Shown piece after piece: positions 1 to 4,632 of a stretch of 5,367 bases of DNA. The DNA is from Cytophagales bacterium. GTDB lineage: Bacteria; Bacteroidota; Bacteroidia; Cytophagales; ES-bin-26. The stretch is from contig JACMKY010000675.1 of NCBI GenBank assembly GCA_014379925.1, forward strand, positions 1-5,367. Direction: 5' to 3'. The notes beneath the pieces are model-generated. The model saw nothing but the letters and a program-made list of their open reading frames with translations, made no database searches and was not told the DNA's origin. The position numbers were made by a program, and so were the translations under genes. Numbering within the stretch: position 1 is the first letter of the stretch; the number at the start of each line of letters is the position of its first letter.

Positions 1-33
1 CTGCAAATCAACATTTTCGCCTGGCAGGAGTAG
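1..33 (+). CDS. C-terminal end of an upstream gene (partial)
   Basis: Reading from base 1, the frame gives LQINIFAWQE and then a TAG stop at 31-33. The other two forward frames also stay open here, but they run into the repeat array, so the first frame is preferred. A stop at 31-33 also places the following repeat array 11 bases after a stop codon, matching the layout of the next two gene junctions. Ten residues are too few to name a product. From the neighbours, another polysaccharide biosynthesis gene is plausible, but this is inference only. Confidence 0.4.
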   Translation: MQINIFAWQE

Positions 34-44
34 GGGGTTGGAAG

Positions 45-112
45 GGTTACAGGTTACAGGTTACAGGTTACAGGTTACAGGTTACAGGTTACAGGTTACA
101 GGTTACAGGTTA
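45..112 (+). repeat. GGTTACA heptamer tandem array, left arm of inverted pair 1
   Basis: Nine identical, uninterrupted copies of GGTTACA fill 45-107, followed by a partial copy GGTTA at 108-112. The reverse complement, TGTAACC, is the basic unit of the array at 256-329, so the two arrays form an inverted pair around a spacer of about 143 bases. The pairing extends outward: GGAAGGGTT at 40-48 is perfectly complementary to AACCCTTCC at 326-334. The nine copies are perfect while the right arm is degenerate, which suggests recent slippage expansion or homogenisation of this arm. Confidence 0.95.
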
Positions 113-162
113 GGTGGGTTAGTAAAGTTAAGGGTTAAAAATATTGAAAAGGCTAGCAACGC

Positions 163-218
163 GGTTTTGTTTAGGGAGAGAATCGACTGGATGATCAGCC
201 AGCTTGATTAGCAAAACC
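163..218. other. Nested inverted repeats in the spacer of pair 1
   Basis: This gene-free stretch (34-336) has its own central structure between the two arrays. GGTTTTG at 163-169 is complementary to CAAAACC at 212-218, AATC at 181-184 to GATT at 206-209, and the centre is a near-palindrome at 187-202 (CTGG, A, TGATCA, G, CCAG; 14 of 16 positions symmetric). These elements are nested in the right order to fold as one interrupted hairpin at the tip of the larger array stem. A separate possible pairing is 37-48 with 232-243 (one G-T wobble). I see no open frame or known RNA family here. Confidence 0.5.
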
Positions 219-255
219 AATCCAACCTCCGAACTCTTCCAACTCGATCAATTTC

Positions 256-329
256 CGTAACCTGTAACCTGCCAACCTGTAACCTGCCAACCTGCAACCT
301 GCCAACCTGCAACCTGTAACCCACCAACC
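256..329 (-). repeat. Degenerate TGTAACC/TGCCAACC array, right arm of inverted pair 1
   Basis: Nine units of 7 or 8 bases lie head to tail after a short lead-in: mainly TGTAACC and TGCAACC (7 bases) interleaved with TGCCAACC (8 bases), ending in CACCAACC at 322-329. It is roughly the reverse complement of the 45-112 array, with substitutions and one-base length changes. The array ends 7 bases before the methyltransferase ATG at 337, and those bases (CTTCCCC) are all pyrimidines, so no Shine-Dalgarno sequence is present. Confidence 0.9.
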
Positions 330-336
330 CTTCCCC

Positions 337-1068
337 ATGCTTTCCCGGTTCAACGCCATTTATTTACGTCAGCGCTTCCTGGTCAACGGGCTGAGTGTGT
401 TGATCAACCCTTTCTTCTTCGTGCGACGCGGTCTGTTGCGGGGCATCCGTCGGTACGCCTCCCGGCTGGGGGGGCGGCTGCTCGACTTCGGTTGCGGCAG
501 CAAGCCCTACCGGGAACTGTTTGCGGTGCGCGAATACATCGGCGTGGATATGGAGCAGACGGGTCACGCCCACCTGAAACACGAACGGCTGACGATCGAC
601 GTGTTTTACGACGGCAAAACCCTGCCCTTCGCCGACGGGCACTTCGACTCGGTGTTCAGCAGCGAAGTATTCGAGCACGTGTTTAACCTGGAGGAGATGC
701 TGACCGAAATCAACCGGGTGCTCCGGCCCGGCGCGATGGCCCTGTTCACCGTGCCGTTCGTGTGGAACGAGCACGAGGTTCCTTACGATTTTGGTCGCTA
801 TTCCGCCTTCGGGATTACGCACTTGCTGCAGCAGAAAGGCTTTGAGGTAATTGAACTCTACAAAACCACCCACTTTGCCGAAGTGCTCTGCCAACTCTGG
901 ACCCTTTACCTGCGCGACCGGGTATACACCTCCAACAAGTACTTGAACATCGGCCTCAACGTGCTCTTCATTGCGCCCTTTACGTTGCTGGGACTGGTGC
1001 TGACTTCTGTTTTACCCAAAGACCGCAGCCTTTACCACAACAGCGTAATCCTGGCGCGGAAACAGTGA
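337..1068 (+). CDS. Class I SAM-dependent methyltransferase
   Basis: This 243-residue protein has the Methyltransf_11 type Rossmann fold that transfers a methyl group from S-adenosylmethionine. The glycine-rich motif I is LLDFGCGSKPY at residues 48-58, the acidic residue expected to contact the SAM ribose is D71 (YIGVD), motif II is LPFADGHFDSVFSSEVFEHV at 96-115, and motif III is VLRPGA at 128-133. HEVPYDFGRYS at 146-156 resembles the segment seen in methyltransferases of polysaccharide loci. A hydrophobic stretch at about 204-226 may associate with the membrane. The acceptor cannot be read from sequence; a sugar or lipid-linked glycan is inferred from the glycosyltransferase downstream. ATG at 337 is the only suitable start. 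The TGA stop at 1066-1068 is the first codon of the next inverted repeat arm. Confidence 0.88.
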   Translation: MLSRFNAIYLRQRFLVNGLSVLINPFFFVRRGLLRGIRRYASRLGGRLLDFGCGSKPYRELFAVREYIGVDMEQTGHAHLKHERLTIDVFYDGKTLPFADGHFDSVFSSEVFEHVFNLEEMLTEINRVLRPGAMALFTVPFVWNEHEVPYDFGRYSAFGITHLLQQKGFEVIELYKTTHFAEVLCQLWTLYLRDRVYTSNKYLNIGLNVLFIAPFTLLGLVLTSVLPKDRSLYHNSVILARKQ

Positions 1069-1102
1069 CCGCTGATTACGTTGATAACCCAGATTGAATG
1101 AT
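1066..1102 (+). repeat. Left arm of inverted pair 2 (9-base period), starting at the stop codon
   Basis: This arm starts with the TGA of the methyltransferase gene. Bases 1066-1085 pair with 1245-1264 over 20 positions (19 Watson-Crick plus one G-U wobble), then 7 unpaired bases on each side, then a perfect 10-base match of 1093-1102 with 1228-1237. Internally it has a period of about nine, with units of the form NNNNTGATT (CCGCTGATT, ACGTTGATA). The loop between the arms is 125 bases. Confidence 0.85.
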
Positions 1103-1227
1103 AAAGCGGAAAGAAGTGTCGGAATAAATCGAATCCAATTGATTAAATGAACCAAGCAAGTAAGATGTAATTCATCGCTGTTCTTGCCAATCACCTAACC
1201 TGTTCGATTCGGAGCGCAAGCGAGAAA

Positions 1228-1264
1228 ATCATTCAATCACCTCAATCAGCGTAATCAGCGGTCA
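1228..1264 (-). repeat. Right arm of inverted pair 2, ending in the A of the next ATG
   Basis: This is the reverse-complementary partner of 1066-1102. It is itself a short tandem array: units AATCACCTC (1235-1243), AATCAGCGT (1244-1252) and AATCAGCGG (1253-1261), with an 8-base relative before them. A stray unit, AATCACCTA, lies at 1189-1197. Its last base is the A of the glycosyltransferase start codon, so the outermost pairs of the predicted RNA stem join the TGA stop of one gene to TCA, whose A opens the next gene. The 125-base spacer holds no gene that I can support. Confidence 0.85.
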
Positions 1265-2532
1265 TGAACGTTACCCTCCTGAGCACTTCGGACACCTACG
1301 GCGGGGCGCCCATTGCGTGCCTCCGGCTGACGAAAGCCCTGCGGAAGCACGGGGTGGCGGCGCGCATGCTGGTGCAGGATCAATTGGGTCAGGAACCGGA
1401 GGTAACGAGCATCGCCCCGGCGGCCTGGCAACGCAAAGCCGCTTTCCTGCGCTTCGTGCGGGATCGGCTGTCTTTCCTGCCCTACGAAAGATCCCGGCAG
1501 GTGCGCTTCGCCTTCTCGCCCGGCAGCGTCGGTATTCGTATTGCGGGCCACCCCCTGGTTGAGCAGGCCGACCTGTTGCACCTGCACTGGATCAACTTCG
1601 GCTTCCTCTCGCTGGCTTCCCTGGACGAACTGGCCCGACTCGGCAAACCCCTCGTCTGGACGCTGCACGACATGTGGACTTTTACGGGCGGTTGCCACTA
1701 CAGCCGGGGTTGCCTTCACTACCAGACCCACTGCCACGATTGTCCGTTTCTGCGCCGTCCGCACCCTACCGATTTGTCCTACCGCGTTTTCGAACGGAAA
1801 AGGGCGCTCTACGCCGGGGCCAACGTCACGTTCGTGGCGTGCAGCGAATGGCTGGCGGGCTTGGCCCGGCAGAGCGCCCTGCTGGGCGAGGCGGTCATCT
1901 ACGCCATTCCCAACCCGATTGATGTCCAACGCTACCAACCCCTCGACCGGCGGGAAGCGCGGCAACGGTTGGGTTTGCCACCGGAAAAGAAGCTGTTGTT
2001 GTTCGGGGCGATGAACACTAGCGACCCCCGCAAGGGCTTTGCCTACCTGGCGGAAGCCTTGTCGAGGCTCAAACGGCGGGGTGCCACCGAAGAATTGGAG
2101 TTGGTGGTGTTCGGCAAGGCCTCCGCGTCGGCGCTGGCCGGCCTGCCGTTCAAGGTCCATTACCTGGGGGTGAGCGGGCCGGAAAAGCTGATCCAAGCCT
2201 ACAATGCCGCCGATGGGTTTGTGTTGCCTTCGCTGGAAGACAACCTGCCCAACACCGTGATGGAATCGCTGGCCTGCGGCACCCCCGTGGTCGCCTTCCG
2301 GCAGGGTGGCCTGCCCGAAATGATTGATCACGCCCACAACGGTTACCTGGCCGCCTACCAATCGGCCGAAGCATTGGCGGAGGGAATCGCCTGGTTGCTG
2401 GCCCCCGAAACGGATGCCGGAGAACTGCGCCGGAACGCCCGGGAAAAGGTGATGGGCAACTACACGGAGGAATTGGTGGCGGGAAAATACCGGCGTTTGT
2501 ACGAAGGGCTGGTAGTAGGCAGTAGGCAGTAG
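1264..2532 (+). CDS. Glycosyltransferase, GT4 family (GT-B fold)
   Basis: A 422-residue cytoplasmic or membrane-associated enzyme that probably moves a sugar from a nucleotide-sugar donor to a growing polysaccharide. The N-terminal domain has the acceptor-side glycine loop TYGGAP (11-16), LLHLHWINFGF (104-114) and WTLHDMWTFTGGCHY (132-146). Four cysteines at 144, 150, 157 and 160 with nearby histidines could bind a metal. The C-terminal donor domain has IPNPID (215-220), FGAMNTSDPRKGF (247-259), PSLEDNLPNTVMESLACGTP (322-341), where the ExxxxxxxE-type motif of GT4 enzymes lies, and AFRQGGLPEM (344-353). Family assignment is firm; donor and acceptor are unknown. ATG at 1264 keeps the family's N-terminus. 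The final residues VVGSRQ and the TAG stop (2530-2532) are encoded by, or at the edge of, a tandem repeat and are probably not ancestral. Confidence 0.92.
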   Translation: MNVTLLSTSDTYGGAPIACLRLTKALRKHGVAARMLVQDQLGQEPEVTSIAPAAWQRKAAFLRFVRDRLSFLPYERSRQVRFAFSPGSVGIRIAGHPLVEQADLLHLHWINFGFLSLASLDELARLGKPLVWTLHDMWTFTGGCHYSRGCLHYQTHCHDCPFLRRPHPTDLSYRVFERKRALYAGANVTFVACSEWLAGLARQSALLGEAVIYAIPNPIDVQRYQPLDRREARQRLGLPPEKKLLLFGAMNTSDPRKGFAYLAEALSRLKRRGATEELELVVFGKASASALAGLPFKVHYLGVSGPEKLIQAYNAADGFVLPSLEDNLPNTVMESLACGTPVVAFRQGGLPEMIDHAHNGYLAAYQSAEALAEGIAWLLAPETDAGELRRNAREKVMGNYTEELVAGKYRRLYEGLVVGSRQ

Positions 2533-2556
2533 GCAGTGGGCAGTGGGCAGTGGGCA
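2515..2556 (+). repeat. GTAGGCA/GTGGGCA heptamer array, left arm of inverted pair 3
   Basis: There are six heptamers in register: three GTAGGCA (2515-2535) and three GTGGGCA (2536-2556). The array starts inside the glycosyltransferase frame and supplies its last five residues and its TAG stop. It faces a six-unit array of the opposite orientation at 2625-2666 across a 68-base spacer. Unit-by-unit pairing gives mostly one mismatch per heptamer, and several differences are G-U wobbles. Confidence 0.95.
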
Positions 2557-2582
2557 ATCAAAAAACAGTAAAGCAAAAGGAA

Positions 2583-2608
2583 GGCTGCATTTATCCAATG
2601 GCGTAGCC
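2583..2608. other. Small nested stem in the spacer of pair 3
   Basis: GGCTGC at 2583-2588 can pair with GTAGCC at 2603-2608 (one G-U wobble) around a 14-base loop, with flanking GGAA (2579-2582) and TTCC (2614-2617) also complementary. It would sit at the tip of the longer array stem. The pairing is short and could be chance. Confidence 0.3.
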
Positions 2609-2624
2609 GTTATTTCCCTTACCT

Positions 2625-2666
2625 TGCCGACTGCCTATTGCCGACTGCTTACTGCCAACTGCCAAT
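2625..2666 (-). repeat. TGCCNAC heptamer array, right arm of inverted pair 3
   Basis: Six heptamers: TGCCGAC, TGCCTAT, TGCCGAC, TGCTTAC, TGCCAAC, TGCCAAT. The length (42 bases) equals the left arm exactly. The array ends 7 bases before the ATG at 2674, and the intervening TTTCCTT is all pyrimidine, as in pair 1. A TTG inside this array (2638) is in frame with the downstream gene, but it is a repeat artefact and not a start. Confidence 0.93.
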
Positions 2667-2673
2667 TTTCCTT

Positions 2674-3201
2674 ATGAAACGAATACTCATCATCCTCGGG
2701 GTGATTGCCGCCGTACTCGGTGTCGTTTTCGTCGTGCTCATACGCCAGACCAAATCGTACAGTCCGGCGGCCACCGCTACCCACCACCAGAACGGACTCG
2801 ACATCCGGGTGGATTACTGCCAACCCGCCAAGAAGGGCCGCGTGATCTTCGGGGGGTTGTTGCCCTACGGCCAGGTGTGGCGGACGGGTGCCAACGAAGC
2901 CACTGAGATCAGCTTCAGCCAGCCGGTGCTTTTCGCGGGCAAACCCGTGAAGGCCGGCAAATATACCCTCTTCACGATTCCGGACCCGAAAAGGTGGACC
3001 GTCATCCTCAACAAGGAAACCGGGCAATGGGGACTTTCCCACAACGAAAGCGAAGACCTGCTGCGGGTGGAGGTTCCTCCCGTCCCTCAGCCCGACGTGA
3101 CTGAACTATTCACCATTGCTTTCCACGAAGCGGGCAACGGGTCGGAAATGCAACTGGTGTGGGATCAGACGAAGGTGGCCGTGCCAATCCGGCCGCAGTA
3201 A
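2674..3201 (+). CDS. DUF2911 family protein, membrane-anchored
   Basis: This 175-residue protein starts at ATG 2674, with MKRILIILG followed by a hydrophobic segment to about residue 24. There is no lipobox cysteine and no clear signal peptidase site, so it is probably held by an N-terminal anchor with the domain in the periplasm. The DUF2911 domain fills the rest: IRVDYCQPAKKGRVIFGGL, PYGQVWRTGANEAT, PVKAGKYTLFTIP, WTVILNKETGQWG and a final LVWDQTKVAVPI strand match the family as I remember it. The molecular function of DUF2911 is unknown. An in-frame TTG at 2638 would add 12 residues encoded by repeat and is rejected. After the stop, a weak interrupted hairpin at 3203-3224 and the T-rich tract at 3226-3234 might act as a poor terminator. 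Confidence 0.88.
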   Translation: MKRILIILGVIAAVLGVVFVVLIRQTKSYSPAATATHHQNGLDIRVDYCQPAKKGRVIFGGLLPYGQVWRTGANEATEISFSQPVLFAGKPVKAGKYTLFTIPDPKRWTVILNKETGQWGLSHNESEDLLRVEVPPVPQPDVTELFTIAFHEAGNGSEMQLVWDQTKVAVPIRPQ

Positions 3202-3244
3202 TGCCGGGTAAGTTGACGCTTGGCCTCTTTTCTTACGTTCGGCT

Positions 3245-3275
3245 GATCCAATGCACCAAGCCGACGTATTGGATC
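3245..3275. promoter_or_regulatory. Inverted repeat overlapping a promoter (possible operator)
   Basis: GATCCAAT at 3245-3252 and ATTGGATC at 3268-3275 are perfect 8-base inverted copies separated by 15 bases. A second pair, CGGCT at 3240-3244 and AGCCG at 3259-3263, overlaps it so that the two stems exclude each other in RNA. The right copy covers the proposed -33 element of the promoter at 3269-3298, so a bound dimer would compete with RNA polymerase. Alternatively it is part of the 3' end of the upstream transcript. No T-run follows. Confidence 0.4.
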
Positions 3276-3298
3276 GGGTTCCTTTTCCGTTATCTTGG
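3269..3298 (+). promoter_or_regulatory. Candidate Bacteroidota-type promoter for the small secreted protein
   Basis: TTG at 3269-3271 is followed, after exactly 19 bases, by TATCTTGG at 3291-3298, which matches the Bacteroidota -7 consensus TAnnTTTG at five of its six fixed positions. The predicted start of transcription near 3305 would leave a leader of about 20 bases before ATG 3326. This favours 3326 over the in-frame ATG at 3251, which lies upstream of the promoter. Confidence 0.5.
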
Positions 3299-3325
3299 AA
3301 AATCAAGCACCAACCGGCCATTCCG

Positions 3326-3583
3326 ATGAAAAAGCTGCTTCTTCTTTTCGCCGTCCTGCTGACGACCCACCTGACCGTTGTGGCCCAGCGCAACGGCGAT
3401 TTGTCGGCCGATTCCAAAGCGAACCAAACCACCAAGGTCAAGAAAAGCCCCCCCCGCGACCGCGATTACTGGCAGAAAAAAAGTACGGTCAGGAAATTCA
3501 AGAAAAGCACCAAGAAAAAAGACTGCGACTGTCCCGGTGAGATGACCGCCAAGCAACGGCGGAAACACCGCTTCAAGGGCTGA
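3326..3583 (+). CDS. Small secreted, highly basic protein with a CDCPG motif
   Basis: The 85-residue product starts with a clear signal peptide: MKK, a hydrophobic core LLLLFAVLL, and probable cleavage after VVAQ (residues 18-21). The mature part is about 64 residues with 22 lysines or arginines and only 7 acidic residues, so it is strongly positive. The only two cysteines form DCDCPGEM near residues 66-73, which could bind metal or form a vicinal disulfide. The end is lysine/arginine-rich (KQRRKHRFKG). I do not recognise the family. The frame can be extended to ATG 3251, but that start would spoil the signal peptide and precede the likely promoter. The gene is closed by a terminator hairpin at 3589 and so is probably monocistronic. 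A role in binding nucleic acid or acidic polymer outside the inner membrane is speculation from charge alone. Confidence 0.75.
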   Translation: MKKLLLLFAVLLTTHLTVVAQRNGDLSADSKANQTTKVKKSPPRDRDYWQKKSTVRKFKKSTKKKDCDCPGEMTAKQRRKHRFKG

Positions 3584-3588
3584 CCAGT

Positions 3589-3614
3589 AAAGCGACCCGG
3601 GGGTCGCTTTCTTT
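3589..3614 (+). terminator. Intrinsic terminator after the small secreted protein gene
   Basis: AAAGCGACC (3589-3597) and GGTCGCTTT (3602-3610) form a perfect 9-base stem with a 4-base loop (CGGG), followed by CTTT. It lies 5 bases after the TGA at 3581-3583. Because the stem starts with AAA and ends in TTT, it may also work on the opposite strand. Confidence 0.8.
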
Positions 3615-3627
3615 ATCAACGCACATC

Positions 3628-3660
3628 AACCCGACCAGCCGCGAGGCCGGCCGGGTTTTT
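3628..3660 (+). terminator. Second GC-rich hairpin with T-run, just upstream of cutC
   Basis: Bases 3628-3640 and 3645-3657 form a 13-position stem with loop GCGA. Eleven positions are Watson-Crick; the two others are A-C mismatches on this strand (3634 with 3651, 3637 with 3648). A T-run at 3656-3660 follows. It ends 10 bases before the cutC ATG. On the complementary strand the same two positions become G-U pairs, so an RNA from that strand would be fully paired, but no T-run follows there. It could be a backup terminator or an attenuator-like element of cutC. Confidence 0.55.
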
Positions 3661-3670
3661 CACGTCAGCC

Positions 3671-4414
3671 ATGGCTTCCCCCATCCAACTTGAAATCTGC
3701 GCCGATTCGATCGAGGGCGCTTTGGCGGCCGCCGAGGGTGGTGCCGACCGCGTGGAATTGTGCACGAACCTATCGGAGGGCGGAACCACGCCCAGCGCGG
3801 CCAGCATCGAACTGACCCGCCAACGGCTCCGCATCGGTCTGCACGTGCTCATCCGCCCGCGCGGGGGTGATTTCTGTTATTCCGACCTGGAGTTCGAGGC
3901 CATGAAACGGGACATTGCTTTCGCCCGAGCCGCGGGTGCCGACGGCATCGTCGCGGGCGTATTGCGGACGGACGGGCGCGTGGACACCGACCGGACGGCC
4001 GCACTGATTGCGGTGAGCCGTCCGCTCTCCTTTACCTTCCACCGCGCCTTCGACCTGACCGCCGATCCCCACCACGCCCTCCGGGAATTGCTCACGCTGG
4101 GCGTGGACCGTCTGCTCACGTCCGGCCAGTCGGCCTCGGCACCCGAAGGCGCCGATCTGCTGACCGAACTGGTTGACCTGGCCGGGAACCGGCTGGTGGT
4201 GATGCCCGGCGGCGGGGTGAATGAACAAACCATCGGCCTCTTGCGGATGAAAACCGGCGCCCGGGAATTCCATTCGTCGGCGCGAAGCGTGCGGGAGAGC
4301 CCGATGACCTACCGCAATCCGCGCGTGGCCATGGGCGCCAACAGCCAGGAATACGCCTGGTCCGTGGTGGACGCCGGGCGGGTGCGGGCCATCCGACGGG
4401 CGGCGGAAGCGTAG
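3671..4414 (+). CDS. cutC: CutC family protein (copper homeostasis family)
   Basis: This 247-residue protein is a full-length CutC, a cytosolic TIM-barrel family. Family signatures are all present in order: LEICADS (7-13), GGADRVELCTNLSEGGTTPS (23-42), VLIRPRGGDFCYSDLE (59-74), AGADGIVAGVL (91-101), FTFHRAFD (120-127), GVDRLLTSGQS (143-153), MPGGGVNE (178-185) and EFHSSAR (199-205). CutC was linked to copper tolerance in E. coli, but its biochemical activity is disputed, so the name is a family label. ATG 3671 gives the usual short lead before LEICADS, with no nearby alternative start. The start codon lies only 10 bases after a terminator-like hairpin, leaving little room for a promoter of its own. 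Codon use is very GC-rich (about 72% G+C in 3961-4020). Confidence 0.93.
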   Translation: MASPIQLEICADSIEGALAAAEGGADRVELCTNLSEGGTTPSAASIELTRQRLRIGLHVLIRPRGGDFCYSDLEFEAMKRDIAFARAAGADGIVAGVLRTDGRVDTDRTAALIAVSRPLSFTFHRAFDLTADPHHALRELLTLGVDRLLTSGQSASAPEGADLLTELVDLAGNRLVVMPGGGVNEQTIGLLRMKTGAREFHSSARSVRESPMTYRNPRVAMGANSQEYAWSVVDAGRVRAIRRAAEA

Positions 4415-4629
4415 GGAGCGGCACCCGTCCCCATCCAACGAAGTAGGCATCGCAAAACGCACGCCTCCGGGCAGGTAGTTTGTCGGACCGATACCGTATT
4501 TTCAACCAGCCCTTCCCCTACGGGATAAAACAAATCGTTGATTTATAATTATTTGCAAATTATTTCGTCCGAAGTTGTGATTTTCGATTTCTTTCTGCGA
4601 ATAATGGTCAATCGAATGATGACACAACT
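4415..4629. other. Gene-free gap with composition change
   Basis: This 215-base gap has no open frame that I would support. Its first 110 bases are GC-rich like cutC; from about 4525 it becomes AT-rich, and this continues to the window end. No convincing terminator for cutC is visible. Three ATGs at 4604, 4616 and 4619 share a frame that stops at once inside the sigma gene and are not starts for it. Confidence 0.6.
4547..4564. promoter_or_regulatory. AT-rich palindrome upstream of the sigma factor gene
   Basis: ATTTGCAAAT at 4551-4560 is a perfect 10-base palindrome, and the symmetry extends to 18 bases with only one mismatched pair. It lies about 66 bases before the proposed sigma factor start. 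This is the shape of a dimeric repressor or activator site, but AT-rich palindromes also occur by chance. Confidence 0.35.
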
Positions 4630-4632
4630 TTG
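4625..4632 (+). promoter_or_regulatory. Weak -7-like element at the start of the sigma factor gene
   Basis: CAACTTTG differs from the Bacteroidota -7 consensus TAnnTTTG at one position. No TTG occurs at the expected distance upstream, so support is weak. If real, it overlaps the proposed TTG start at 4630 and would force translation to begin at ATG 4660. Confidence 0.25.

Noticed and set aside
45..329. CRISPR array or telomere-like repeat
   Set aside because: The 7-base units are contiguous with no spacers of constant length, no cas genes are nearby, and the arrays lie between ordinary chromosomal genes.
364..894. Minus-strand open frame opposite the methyltransferase
   Set aside because: Shadow frame; the + strand shows a complete SAM-binding fold.
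1255..2598. Long minus-strand open frame opposite the glycosyltransferase
   Set aside because: It is the antisense shadow of a GC-rich real gene; its ends are encoded by the flanking repeats and the translation resembles no family, while the + strand carries full GT4 motifs.
2515..2666. Insertion sequence or MITE with terminal inverted repeats
   Set aside because: No target site duplication is visible, the arms are simple tandem arrays rather than unique termini, and the three gaps do not share sequence.
2638..2673. TTG start adding 12 residues to the DUF2911 protein
   Set aside because: The extension is encoded by the inverted repeat array and spoils the MKR-plus-hydrophobic N-terminus that begins at ATG 2674.
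3203..3234. Terminator of the DUF2911 gene
   Set aside because: Only two 3-base stem parts with a 4-base bulge support it, although a T-rich tract follows; too weak to list as a feature.
3251..3325. Upstream ATG for the small secreted protein
   Set aside because: It lies before the likely promoter, and the 25 extra residues would precede an otherwise standard signal peptide starting at 3326.
3770..4462. Minus-strand open frame of 230 codons opposite cutC
   Set aside because: Antisense shadow of high-GC coding sequence; histidine/glycine/proline-rich composition typical of such shadows, and cutC motifs are complete on the + strand.
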